A stretch of 64,000 bases of DNA from Microseira wollei NIES-4236 (GCF_020521235.1 NZ_BLAY01000009.1:23541-87540), one strand, 5' to 3'; counted from the stretch's first letter, positions 1-8,142 are shown. Translations and numbers: made by a program. The notes: generated by a model not told the origin, from the sequence alone.

Positions 1-1048
1 TTCCTCCATTACCAAAATATTTTTGATACTGAATCATTGCCTGAATCTGTTGAATCAAAGCAAAACCCGCAAATTGCACCACGCGCAACAAGAAATCAGG
101 ACGTTGTTCTAAAATTTCTGGAAATGTCTGCAAATAAACTTGGGTTAATGCAGCAATTGAAGGCTGAAGCTTTTCTAAAGGGGTCATCGCCAAGCGCAGA
201 GATTCCTCAATACTCAAAGACTTACTGATAACCAAACTACCCAGCCAAATTTGGAGGTAGCTGCTAATCAGGGTTCCTAAATCAAAAGCTGGGTCTCCCC
301 AAGCAGAGCGTTCCCAATCAATTAGTCTTACAATACCGTTACTAGATTGCTGCCAATTTGCGTGCAGAAGGATATTATTTAGCTTCAGGTCATTGTGAGT
401 CAGACAAGATGGAATTACAGCATTACCCAAATTAGCGATCGCTTGCCCTAAACTATCGTACCGCTGATAGAGGGCAAAAAACTTCAATCCATCCCCAGGC
501 ACCGAACCAAAGATTTCTGGACTAATCCGTTCCAACCCCCGCATTAAATTAGTCACCATGTCAGCCTTTAGATTATCCGGATTTGGCGAGAAGAAATCCT
601 GATATTCTTGGCGGTTGAAAGTATTCCGATGGATAGTTGCCATCAGCGTACCAATTGCGGCAGCAATTTCTGTATCAAAGCTATTCTCCTTTGTATAGAA
701 ATCCATTAAATCTCGATAATCATCCAGGTATCGGAAGACAATAATCGAGTTGTCCTTATCAAAATGCAAAATTTCTGACAATAACGGGCGTAGGCGATCC
801 ATTTCTGGAAATTGTTGTAGGAATTCCTGAATTCGCCACTCACTTAAAAACTCACCAGCCGCTTGACCCTCGTGATTATGCCGTTCCTGCTTAACCAGCA
901 GCTTACGACTGTCTGGAAAAGTGAGTAATAAGTTAAAGTTTTTAGCTTCAAGAGGCTCTACCTTACTAAAAGATTGCTCTGATTGATTACATAAACTATT
1001 CTGAACTAAATAATCAAATACATTATGAGAGTTTAAGATAAATTTCAT
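1..1048 (-). CDS. aminoglycoside phosphotransferase-like kinase (3' end outside window)
   Basis: Reading leftward from an ATG at 1048, the frame stays open to base 1, so the C-terminus lies outside the window. The APH/choline-kinase catalytic loop is plain: LTHNDLKLNNILL (around residues 210-222, H-x-D-x5-N) followed by LIDWERSAWGDPAFDLGT (metal-binding D and the family's GDPAFDLG). About 350 residues are visible, a normal length for the family, so little should be missing. These kinases phosphorylate small-molecule hydroxyls, and some RiPP and natural-product clusters carry one; the substrate cannot be told. Its upstream region (1126-1600) is a near copy of the one in front of the first Nif11 precursor, which hints at shared regulation with the peptide genes. 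The family call is seen; the link to RiPP chemistry is inference. Confidence 0.85.
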   Translation of the reverse strand, partial: MKFILNSHNVFDYLVQNSLCNQSEQSFSKVEPLEAKNFNLLLTFPDSRKLLVKQERHNHEGQAAGEFLSEWRIQEFLQQFPEMDRLRPLLSEILHFDKDNSIIVFRYLDDYRDLMDFYTKENSFDTEIAAAIGTLMATIHRNTFNRQEYQDFFSPNPDNLKADMVTNLMRGLERISPEIFGSVPGDGLKFFALYQRYDSLGQAIANLGNAVIPSCLTHNDLKLNNILLHANWQQSSNGIVRLIDWERSAWGDPAFDLGTLISSYLQIWLGSLVISKSLSIEESLRLAMTPLEKLQPSIAALTQVYLQTFPEILEQRPDFLLRVVQFAGFALIQQIQAMIQYQKYFGNGG

Positions 1049-1125
1049 AAGCTATGCTCTGGTTAATTTGCGATTTGGCTTAAAGACTTTCACTTATTAG
1101 AGTCATCTCATGTCTCATAAATGAT

Positions 1126-1600
1126 CGTCATAATTGCCTCATCTCTAGACAATCATAGGCAATTTCAAAGGTATTTAACCAACTTGACAAAGTTTTGAGG
1201 AGAAACAAATAAAACTTTTATGTCCCCAAAAATCCAGTCACAGAGAAGCCAGAAATAACAAAAACCTTCATTGCTGGTAACCTTACACTGAAAAATTTGG
1301 TCAATAACTCAAACATTTATGTCCCAAATATCTGACCAACTGGTACGCTTGCTGCATTGCTCCCACAAGATGTAACAGATGCGATCGCCTTGCACCCACC
1401 TCACCAAATTGCGTTGCTCGCGTCTGCGCCTTGCTGTTTACAACCTTGCCAACTATATTCGCCAGCTAGAGAATATTTTGTCGATTCAAACGAGGGATCG
1501 CAACGGGAGTTGCTGTTGGGAAGGCGTCGGATTTTAAAATCAGATATTCATGAAGTAGAAACCGGATTTATTGAAGAAACCCGGTTTCTACTTTGTATAT
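1126..1600. repeat. long direct repeat, copy A (upstream of the kinase)
   Basis: This block matches 5200-5663 nearly base for base, with scattered substitutions and small indels, and its right part also matches 11509-11712. It ends in the hairpin GAAGTAGAAACCGG...CCCGGTTTCTAC. No convincing gene lies inside; a short open frame near 1357-1623 recurs in the other copies only because the DNA is repeated. Copies A and B both end just upstream of leftward genes (the kinase and the Nif11 precursor), so the shared part may carry a promoter. Confidence 0.8.
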
Positions 1601-1609
1601 CGATTGTAG

Positions 1610-2113
1610 TTTTCTTTAGATGATTTTGAAGAAATAGTTTACACTACTTGGCTCGCTAATAAGTTAGCTCAACATCTGTTTGGGGATAAAGTTGAACCCT
1701 ACTTTTTTCAACACCAACTCAATTATGCAGGTGTGGTAATGTATGAGGTTGTTCTAGATGATGAAGATTTGGCGCGGGAACTCTTCTATGCTGTTAAGGA
1801 AGGTGAGATGAGTTTTCATGATGTGGCGCGTCAATATATCCAGGATGTGGAATTGCGGCGCAAAGGAGGATATCAAGGAATAGTGCGTCGCAAAGATTTG
1901 AAAGCGGAAATTTCTGCTGCTGTTTTTGCGGCTAAACCGCCGCAGTTAATTAAGCCTATTGTGACGGCTAAGGGGGTACATTTGATTTGGGTGGAGGAGA
2001 TTGTTCAAAGCGAGTTAGATGAGAAGTTGCGCCTAAAAATTATTACAAATTTGTTTTATGGATCCCTGAAACATCAAATTGAGCAGATTGAAGTTATTAA
2101 AAAGCTTAAATAG
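1610..2113 (+). pseudogene. PpiC-type peptidyl-prolyl isomerase relic, N-terminus lost
   Basis: The frame is open from a stop at 1607 through the ATG at 1733 and on to 2113. Residues before that ATG (DDFEEIVYTTWLANKLAQ...) read as the natural continuation of a SurA/parvulin-like protein, so the 5' end has been cut away by repeat copy A rather than the gene starting at 1733. The C-terminal part (MSFHDVARQY...GGYQGIVRRKDL...KPIVTAKGVHLIWVEE) is the rotamase domain. Such isomerases often sit beside C39-peptidase ABC exporters and HlyD proteins in cyanobacterial peptide clusters; none of those partners is in the window. Its stop codon falls on the first bases of the MITE at 2111, so the 3' end may be altered too. 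A second relic of the same domain is at 6551-6643. Confidence 0.7.
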
Positions 2114-2315
2114 GGCTTGCTGAATAACCTTGTAACTCTTCCCAGGCAAGGGTTTTCCCGCGTTTTGGCTCGAAAAAGTGCAAGCTATAGCTTTCGATCA
2201 GCTCAAAATCCTTGCATTTTTTCAGGGCGATCGCTCGATAGTAAGGGACATTCCTACTGTTGTGTAAGCTTTCTAGCCTCTAGATTCGGTCTGTAGACTT
2301 ATTCAGCAAGCCCTA
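2111..2315. mobile_element. MITE with 17-bp terminal inverted repeats
   Basis: The left end TAGGGCTTGCTGAATAA is the exact reverse complement of the right end TTATTCAGCAAGCCCTA. The body (about 205 bp) has no coding potential. GGGCTTGCTGAATAA-type ends are common on DDE insertion sequences, so a non-autonomous derivative is likely. It abuts the isomerase relic. Confidence 0.8.
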
Positions 2316-2515
2316 AATCACCATTATGTAGAAAAATATGAGGCGTAGGTTGGGTTGAGGGACGAAACCCAACACCCAGAAGAAATCGATGGGTTACGCT
2401 GTCGGTAACCCATCCTACGAATAATTATCACTCAAAGAAGTAGGTCGAAGAGTTTGCGCTTACTCTTCCTGCGGACTTGTAATTAGTCCGCCTTGAATAT
2501 TGAGTTCTACCTCTA
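2316..2515. other. intergenic with small hairpins
   Basis: This holds the hairpin GGTTGGGTTGAGGGACGAAACCCAAC (at about 2348), which recurs at 30470, and a second stem GGGTTACGCTGTCGGTAACCC (about 2390). No gene is seen. Confidence 0.6.
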
Positions 2516-2755
2516 TTAAAAGAGATCGCGCAGAAGTATACCAACTCCAATCACAAGAGCCGCAGCAGCAACGGCTGGAGCTGTAACACTCGTCACGCCT
2601 GCTGCTGCAATACCTAAACCTATAATTGCTAATCCACCAGCATCTGGATCCAACCCTCCAATAATTGCAGACTGTTCATGATCTTGAAGTTGAATCAGAT
2701 TGTCGGAAAAATCTTCAGAAACATGATTCAGATCATTGATTTTAATTTTAGACAT
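2516..2755 (-). CDS. double-glycine leader peptide, bacteriocin-like precursor
   Basis: This 79-residue peptide starts at the ATG at 2755, which has GGAGG eight bases upstream; a longer in-frame start at 2773 has no such site. The N-terminal half is polar and acidic and ends in IIGG, the cleavage motif of class II/microcin-type leaders cut by C39 peptidase exporters. The core (LDPDAGGLAIIGLG...VGILLRDLF) is very hydrophobic and Gly/Ala-rich, like pore-forming or glycine-zipper bacteriocins. It lies downstream of the first splicease operon but is separated from it by a terminator, so it is its own unit. No C39 exporter is visible nearby. A counterpart lies at 8727-8993. The precursor class is well supported; the activity is unknown. 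Confidence 0.75.
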   Translation of the reverse strand: MSKIKINDLNHVSEDFSDNLIQLQDHEQSAIIGGLDPDAGGLAIIGLGIAAAGVTSVTAPAVAAAALVIGVGILLRDLF

Positions 2756-2773
2756 CAGAATTATCCTCCACAA

Positions 2774-3240
2774 AAATCATTTGTTTTTAGATTATTGGGT
2801 TCACATCACCCATCTGTCTTTAATTTTACTTGGGATAAGAAAAGATGCACCCCCCCTGTAAAGCTTATTTGTGAACCCAAATGAACTAAAAAAGTCCAAA
2901 TGTGTTGTTCGAGATTAAACATTTAACTGCCTCCTCCCATTACCATAATCGGTTATTTACCATATATTTTCAAGTTATTTATTGCTATAAAATGGACATA
3001 AATCAAGCAATTATGAGTTATTTTTGCATTAAATTAAGTCTTTTTTGAAGACAATCACAACCTTGTGTTAGAACAGTTACATCTCCAAAGTATCAAAAAT
3101 AAAACATATATGTCCTGTTTGATTTTTGAACCCTGCTTTTAAATTAAAATAACAAAAATCAACCCAATAAAAACATTGGGTTGAAACCAAATAAGTATTA
3201 AACCTCAAATCAAATCACGCTTATATGGAGCTAATCAGCA
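2774..3240. other. AT-rich promoter region and intergenic spacer
   Basis: Strongly AT-rich, with no coding frame. It should hold the promoter of the leftward double-glycine peptide. Its right part holds the terminator listed at 3152-3183. Confidence 0.5.
3152..3183 (-). terminator. Rho-independent terminator of the first splicease operon
   Basis: On the minus strand CAACCCAATG-TTTTT-ATTGGGTTG forms a stem of about nine pairs followed by ATTTTTG. It sits about 60 bases past the stop of the PlpY-like gene. Confidence 0.75.
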
Positions 3241-3462
3241 TTAACTTTTCAACACACCTACTTCCCTCTCGATTCTGTCTAAAGCCTTCTTTGCTCTAAA
3301 AACCACTCTCAAAAAAGCCACTTGACTGCCCCAAGCCGAACGAGGCAAAAGCGGAGTTAGAGAGTTCACCTCAGCCTGAGAGTTATCCATTGATGACTCT
3401 AAACTACCATTCCTCTGATCAGAAACAGTCGTATCTTCTAGTGAAATAGAATCAGCGTACAT
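3241..3462 (-). CDS. PlpY-like splicease accessory protein (copy 1)
   Basis: A 73-residue protein. The ATG at 3462 has AAGGTG six bases upstream and is preferred over an in-frame start at 3498 that would overlap the maturase stop. It directly follows the radical SAM gene, and the same gene follows the second radical SAM gene at 11181. The two share a C-terminal block: LLPRSAW-SQVA-LR--FR-KKALD--E-E-GV-KS. In known spliceotide clusters a small protein, PlpY, is encoded beside PlpX and is needed for tyramine excision. Assignment rests on position, size and conservation between the two loci, not on a remembered PlpY sequence. The N-terminal 30 residues are variable and Ser/Asp-rich, probably disordered. 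Confidence 0.65.
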   Translation of the reverse strand: MYADSISLEDTTVSDQRNGSLESSMDNSQAEVNSLTPLLPRSAWGSQVAFLRVVFRAKKALDRIEREVGVLKS

Positions 3463-3481
3463 AGTATTCACCTTGCAGTTA

Positions 3482-4741
3482 TTAAACCCTTGCACCAAGC
3501 AATAATGCTACTTCTGTTTCCTCTGCCCAACCTTCTAGCCATTGAATGCGATCGCTCTTAAAATGCAGCGGATCGTTTTCCGGTAAAGGAGCATCAATTG
3601 GTTCCTCAATCAAAGCAAACTCTCCATTATCAAACGGTTTCCCATCCGCTCGCCGCTGAAGAACCACTCTCTCTCTAATACCACACTTTTCTTGAGTAAG
3701 GGCGCGGTGATGACAGTAAGGATTATTCCCTCTCCTATCAAAGAATACATGAGCCGTCCAACTGCAACCCCCGCGACACAGTTCGGCAAATTCGCAAGTC
3801 TTACAAAAACCCCACAAATGTTCGGTTCCTTTAGGAGTTCCAGCCCCCAAATTAAACCGCAATTCCTCTGTTTCTTCAATAATTGTCCGCAGTGAATAGT
3901 CTCGAATATTGCCCCCGGTGTAAACAGAAGTTGGCAGTGAGGGACAACCTTTAATTGCACCATCCGCTTCTATTCCCAAAGCAGAAAGTCCAGCACTACA
4001 TCCCTGCCAAAACGACCAAGCATCGCCTCCTCGCAACAGTCGCTCATAAGGGCCATAATAACCGATATTATTCCCTGGCTGAACCCGTACACCTTCTCGC
4101 TTCGCCCTTTCAGCAACACGAGCAATCATTGGATACACATCCAGTAATTCATAAGGTTGTAAAAGAATGTCGCTATTATCTGCTGCATTCCCCATCGGCA
4201 CAGTTAATTGAATTTGCCAAGCAAAGATTCCGGCATCGCGAATATGCTCGTAAATCCGGGGGAATTCCGGTGCAGAAAGGCGATTGATTTGAGTATTGCA
4301 ACCGAAGGGAATACCCGCTTCTTTAAGGTGGCTCATGGTTTTAAAAGCCCATTGCCAGGAACCTTTTTTACCACGCAGTCTGTCATGAGTTGCTTCCAAA
4401 CCATCAACCGAAACAGAAACTACTTGAATTCCAGCTTCTTTCATCCGGCGTGCTGTATCTAGATTAATACCAAAACCGCCAGTTGTCATCCCACAAACCA
4501 TCCCAGCTTGGGTAATTGCTTTGGCAATTTCTAACCAATCAGGACGGAGAAAAGCCTCACCCCCAATTAGAGTTACTTCTTTTATTCCGACTTCCGCTAG
4601 CTGTCTGACAAGATTAAGAGCTTCTTCAGTAGAAAGTTCTTTCTCCCGCGCATTACCTGCACGAGAACCGCAATGTTGACAGGCGAGATTGCACTTAAGA
4701 GTTATTTCCCAAACTGCATAACTAATTCTGCGATATGTCAT
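3482..4741 (-). CDS. Nif11-peptide radical SAM/SPASM maturase, PlpX-like splicease (copy 1)
   Basis: A 419-residue radical SAM enzyme. The ATG at 4741 has GAGGGG upstream and matches the start of the second copy. CNLACQHC (about residues 17-24) is the CX3CX2C motif that binds the SAM cluster. GGEAFLRPDW is the conserved GGE-type motif. The C-terminal region is a SPASM-type domain with many cysteines (GCPSLP, FCKTCEFAELCRGGC, NPYCHHR) for auxiliary Fe-S clusters. It lies between a Nif11 precursor and a small accessory gene, the order known for spliceotide clusters in which PlpX excises tyramine from an XYG motif. The adjacent precursor has exactly one IYG. Most positions are identical to the maturase at 9908. 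The splicease role is inferred from this combination; another Nif11-directed radical SAM reaction is the alternative. Confidence 0.8.
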   Translation of the reverse strand: MTYRRISYAVWEITLKCNLACQHCGSRAGNAREKELSTEEALNLVRQLAEVGIKEVTLIGGEAFLRPDWLEIAKAITQAGMVCGMTTGGFGINLDTARRMKEAGIQVVSVSVDGLEATHDRLRGKKGSWQWAFKTMSHLKEAGIPFGCNTQINRLSAPEFPRIYEHIRDAGIFAWQIQLTVPMGNAADNSDILLQPYELLDVYPMIARVAERAKREGVRVQPGNNIGYYGPYERLLRGGDAWSFWQGCSAGLSALGIEADGAIKGCPSLPTSVYTGGNIRDYSLRTIIEETEELRFNLGAGTPKGTEHLWGFCKTCEFAELCRGGCSWTAHVFFDRRGNNPYCHHRALTQEKCGIRERVVLQRRADGKPFDNGEFALIEEPIDAPLPENDPLHFKSDRIQWLEGWAEETEVALLLGARV

Positions 4742-4857
4742 CAAAATCCCCTCAAATAAGTTATCTAGAAAAGGGGGAACCCATCTCCCCCTGAAATCTG
4801 GGCTTATGCCTCAAATTTGCTTAACTATTCATAAAAATTTTGGCGATAGGGCGAGGA

Positions 4858-5160
4858 CTACCATGGTAGAGTCACTCCTCCATAGATTAGGTAGGAATCT
4901 TTTGGACTAAATAAAAAACTCGCTCCACCAAAAACAACTTCCAGTTCTTTTTCATCTAATTCCCTGAGTTCGCCATCAGCCGCATCTGACTCTAACAACT
5001 GGGCGGTATATTCTTCAAACTCCTCTGGGGTGAAATCGTAGCCAGCAGCTTTGACGATTTGGCTACATTCATCCTTGCTATTAACCTGCTGAATTCGAGA
5101 GCGTAACGCTTCATCAGTAGACAGCCTTTTGTAGAAAGCTTCAACATTTGCTAGAGACAT
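4858..5160 (-). CDS. Nif11-leader RiPP precursor with one IYG splice motif (copy 1)
   Basis: A 100-residue precursor; AAGGAG lies seven bases before the ATG. Residues 1-78 are a Nif11-type leader (MSLANVEAFYKRL...IVKAAGYDFTPEEFEEY...LDEKELEVVFGG). The double Gly at 78-79 is the expected protease site. The 21-residue core carries IYG followed by GVTLPW, so a PlpX-type enzyme would remove tyramine from that Tyr and leave an alpha-keto-beta residue derived from Ile. It heads a leftward operon with the maturase 116 bases downstream. Leader and GG are seen; the modification is inferred from XYG plus the enzyme. Confidence 0.85.
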   Translation of the reverse strand: MSLANVEAFYKRLSTDEALRSRIQQVNSKDECSQIVKAAGYDFTPEEFEEYTAQLLESDAADGELRELDEKELEVVFGGASFLFSPKDSYLIYGGVTLPW

Positions 5161-5199
5161 AGTTGGCTCCTTTTCAGTTCTTTAGACTCAAACAATAAG

Positions 5200-5663
5200 C
5201 GTCATAATTGCCTATTATCTATACAATCATAAGGTATTTACCCAACTTGACAAAATTTTGAGGAGAAACAAATCAAACATTTATGTCCCCAAAAATCCAG
5301 TCAGAGGGAAGCCAGAAATCACAAAAACCTTCATTTCTCGTAACCTTACACTGAAAACTTTGGGCAATAACTCAAACATTTATGTCCCAAATATCTGACC
5401 AACTGGTACGCTTGCTGCATTGCTCCCACAAGATGTAACAGATGCGATCGCCTTGCACCTACCTCACCAAATTGCGTTGATTCCGTCTGCGCCTTGCTGT
5501 TTACAACCTTGCCAACTCTATTTGGCCAGCTAGAGAATATTTTGTCGATTCAAACGAGCGATCGCAACGGGAGTTGCTGTTGGGAAGGCGTCGGATTTTA
5601 AAATCAGATATTCATGAAGTAGAAACCGGATTTATTGAAGAAACCCGGTTTCTACTTTGTATA
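5200..5663. repeat. long direct repeat, copy B (upstream of Nif11 precursor 1)
   Basis: Near-identical to 1126-1600. Both copies contain ATGTCCCAAATATCTGACCA followed by a short 18-codon frame that stops at a TAA, possibly a decapitated gene start. Divergent promoter elements for the precursor may lie at its left end. Confidence 0.8.
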
Positions 5664-5973
5664 GGTCAGCTTATGAAGTCAATTTTTAAAGTGCTAAGCT
5701 TTCTGGGTGAAGTCGTCTGCGTTTACGCGCTTTACGATGAGGGCGAAATGGGAGGCGATCTCCGCTTCCTGCAAGCAACCCGACTGTACGGCGATCTCGA
5801 AGCATCGACAGCGGTTAGGATGCAGAGTTAATGAAATCTGCCAAAATGGCAACATCTAGGCGGGTTTTTTATTTATATTTTTTGATGAGAGACTGCATAT
5901 TTCTCTCACTCTATCCCAATCTTAGATTAGATGTATTAGCTCTGAATTAGCACTCTAAAAACTTTCAATAAAT
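5664..5973. other. spacer, no convincing gene
   Basis: A 50-codon open stretch ends at 5831 (...GGDLRFLQATRLYGDL...) and could be the tail of a lost gene, but it is not recognised. A GC-rich stretch followed by GGCGGGTTTTTTATT at about 5855-5872 may act as a terminator on the plus strand. Confidence 0.35.
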
Positions 5974-6573
5974 ATGTCTCCCAATCAATTATTCACCGCT
6001 CCGAATAATTTATCCCGTCCTTTAGGTCAATATTTAACTCCTTTTCAGCGCAAATTGCTGGAAAAGAGTCTGCATGAAAATTTACCTGAGTTATACCGTC
6101 AGCGCGTCGAGATTATGTTGTTAGCTGATATGGGAAAATCGCAAGCAGAAATTTGTCAACTTCTGGGATGCTCTCCGGCAACTGCCAGTCGTTGGATCTT
6201 ACTAGCTCAAAGTGGCATGGCACACGAATGGCAAAAACGTCGGCGTGGTCGTCCTCAAAAAGTCAACGAGCAATATTTGGAACGTTTAAAAGAATTGGTC
6301 AGTCACAGTCCCCGTGACTTTGGTTATGCTTTTGAGCGCTGGACGGGAGGCTGGTTAAGCAAGCAGTTGGAAAAAGAATGTGGCTTAAAACTGAGCGGAC
6401 AGCACATTAATCGTCTCCTCAAGCAGATTTTTCCTCAATCGAATAATCTAGCGCAAAACGAAATCAATATTCCCTCAAATTCTCGTATCATTATTCGCGA
6501 TCTGTCCTTGCCTAACTCGGTAAACTCTCCCGGATCGCTGTTTATTGGCGCTCAAACCGATTGTGACCGCTAA
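5974..6573 (+). CDS. IS630-type helix-turn-helix protein
   Basis: A 199-residue protein whose first about 150 residues resemble the paired DNA-binding region of IS630/Tc1-type transposases: an HTH near 55-80 (KSQAEICQLLGCSPATASRWI), a basic linker (KRRRGRPQK) and a second winged HTH near 105-155 (FERWTGGWLSKQLEKECGLKLSGQHINRLLKQ). No DDE catalytic domain follows. Stand-alone proteins of this kind occur near peptide-export genes in cyanobacteria and may be regulators, but a truncated transposase is equally possible. The last residues run into sequence that, in another frame, encodes an isomerase relic, so the native C-terminus may be shorter. Confidence 0.6.
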   Translation: MSPNQLFTAPNNLSRPLGQYLTPFQRKLLEKSLHENLPELYRQRVEIMLLADMGKSQAEICQLLGCSPATASRWILLAQSGMAHEWQKRRRGRPQKVNEQYLERLKELVSHSPRDFGYAFERWTGGWLSKQLEKECGLKLSGQHINRLLKQIFPQSNNLAQNEINIPSNSRIIIRDLSLPNSVNSPGSLFIGAQTDCDR

Positions 6574-6643
6574 GGGAGTCCACCTGATATTAGTTGAGGA
6601 GATTGTGCTATCAACCAAACAGTGGACAAAACTCGACAACTAG
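6551..6643 (+). pseudogene. second PpiC isomerase relic (C-terminal fragment)
   Basis: In a frame different from the HTH protein, 30 codons read LKPIVTAKGVHLILVEEIV..., almost identical to KPIVTAKGVHLIWVEEIV of the relic at 1610-2113. The frame closes at the TAG at 6641. A stop lies shortly upstream (about 6515), so only this scrap remains. It adjoins the left edge of the iscB element. Confidence 0.75.
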
Positions 6644-6649
6644 CACATC

Positions 6650-6810
6650 CACTTGACAGATAGCCAGCTTAAGCGAAAGCTACGTTTTGAAGGTCATGAC
6701 ACCTACAAGTGCTTTCCAGCTTGTAGCCCTGTCGTCAATCATTAAACATCTGTATTTGGTTAAGGAAGTGTGATTGACAAAACACAAGCCCTCAAAACAT
6801 TGGCGAGGAA
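6650..6810 (+). ncRNA. omegaRNA-like region upstream of iscB (copy 1)
   Basis: The stretch before the first iscB aligns with the stretch before the second iscB (36340-36513, minus strand). Both begin CACTTGAC(C)AGATA, then share CGAAA-CTACGTT, TCATGA-ACCTACA, CCAG-TTGTAGC-CT-TCGT. CCTACAAG...CTTGTAG forms a stem. IscB nucleases use an omegaRNA encoded directly upstream, with the guide at its 5' end, so the guide would come from bases just left of 6650. Conservation between copies is seen; boundaries are approximate. Confidence 0.65.
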
Positions 6811-6837
6811 AACATTACCCCTTTTGGGAGGACATTT

Positions 6838-8142
6838 ATGTCTAATTTTGTATTTGTTCTAGATACCAACTTGCAACCGCTTGACCCAGTACCACCAGGA
6901 CACGCAAGGCGATTGTTAAACCAAGGAAAAGCAGCTATCTATCGGCGTTACCCAATGACAATCATCTTAAAGTACGCAGTTCCTTGCCCCAAAACACAGC
7001 CGCATCAATTAAAAATTGATCCGGGTTCTAAGGTTACCGGGTTAGCGATCGTGCAGCGCGACAAAGTTGTCTGGGGTGCCCAGTTAACCCACAGGGGACA
7101 GCAAATTAAGAAGGATTTAGAATCGCGTCGCGCGATTCGCCGCAACCGCAGAAAGCGTAAAACCAGGTATCGCAAGCCACGGTTTTTAAACCGTACTCGC
7201 AAGTCGGGGTGGCTGCCACCCAGCCTGCAATCATTAGTAGAAAATATTCTGACTTGGGTTAACCGCCTACGCCGATATGTTCCGATCGCTGGCATATCTC
7301 AGGAGTTGATCAAATTCGATACACAAAAAATACAAAATCCTGAAATATCGGGCATTGAGTATCAACAAGGAGAACTTGCAGGCTACGAGATTAGAGAATA
7401 TTTGCTCCAGAAATGGGGCAGGAAATGCGCTTATTGCGGCGCTCAAAATGTACCCCTTGAAGTTGAGCATATTCAACCAAAATCTAGAGGGGGAAGCTGG
7501 CGCGTTTCCAATTTGACTGTTGCTTGTAATCAGTGCAATCAAGCAAAGGGAAACAAGGATATTAAAGACTTCTTGGCGCAGCAGCCAGATGTGTTAAGTC
7601 GTATCACCAAACAAGCCAAACAATCATTGAAGGATGCAGCCGCAGTAAATGCTACTCGCTTCGCGCTATTCAACAGATTAAAAGAGACATCTCTACCTGT
7701 TGAAACCGGGACGGGCGGCAGAACCAAATACAATCGCACTGTGTTGGGATTGCCTAAAACCCATTGGTTAGATGCTGCCTGCGTCGGAGTAGTAGAAAGC
7801 TTGCAAATCTTGACCGAAAATCCTTTGTTAATTACCGCTAAGGGCTGGGGTAATCGTCAAATGTGTACGCCCAATAAATACGGCTTTCCGACCAAGCATA
7901 GGACGCGGCGCAAGACATTTTTTGGCTTTCAAACCGGCGATATGGTGCAAGCAACTCTGCCTACGGGAAAGTTTGCAGGTACTCATGTCGGTAGGCTAGT
8001 AGTCAGAGAAAGTGGAGTTTTTGAGATGATTTCAGCCATAGGAAAGGTTAGCCCAGTGCGCCACAAATACTGCAAAGCAATTCATCGCAACGATGGTTAC
8101 ATGTATGCATTTTCCACTTTTGTCCAGTTTTTCGGCGATTAG
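6838..8142 (+). CDS. iscB: IscB RNA-guided nuclease, apparently intact
   Basis: A 434-residue protein with GGGAGGA before the ATG. The N-terminal PLMP-type domain (FVFVLDTNLQPLDPVPPGHA) is followed by RuvC-I (KIDPGSKVTGLA, D61), an Arg-rich bridge helix (RRAIRRNRRKRKTRYRKPRF), RuvC-II (ISQELIKFDTQ, E156), an HNH domain between CAYC and CNQC with LEVEHIQPKSRGG (H211) and NLTVAC, and RuvC-III (HWLDAACVG, H309/D312). All expected catalytic residues are visible. IscB is the ancestor-type relative of Cas9 carried on IS605-like elements. No tnpA transposase is nearby, so mobility would depend on one in trans. Confidence 0.93.
   Translation: MSNFVFVLDTNLQPLDPVPPGHARRLLNQGKAAIYRRYPMTIILKYAVPCPKTQPHQLKIDPGSKVTGLAIVQRDKVVWGAQLTHRGQQIKKDLESRRAIRRNRRKRKTRYRKPRFLNRTRKSGWLPPSLQSLVENILTWVNRLRRYVPIAGISQELIKFDTQKIQNPEISGIEYQQGELAGYEIREYLLQKWGRKCAYCGAQNVPLEVEHIQPKSRGGSWRVSNLTVACNQCNQAKGNKDIKDFLAQQPDVLSRITKQAKQSLKDAAAVNATRFALFNRLKETSLPVETGTGGRTKYNRTVLGLPKTHWLDAACVGVVESLQILTENPLLITAKGWGNRQMCTPNKYGFPTKHRTRRKTFFGFQTGDMVQATLPTGKFAGTHVGRLVVRESGVFEMISAIGKVSPVRHKYCKAIHRNDGYMYAFSTFVQFFGD

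Noticed and set aside
1357..1623. Open frame recurring at 1357, 5574 and 11483 with a shared LLGRRRILKSDIHEVETGF segment
   Set aside because: The three frames coincide only because the DNA is a repeat. They have no ribosome site, differ upstream and end in a hairpin.
6644..6700. Further isomerase remnant read as LTDSQLKRKLRFE after the scrap at 6551
   Set aside because: The same bases align with the start of the second omegaRNA-like region, a better explanation than a continued protein relic.
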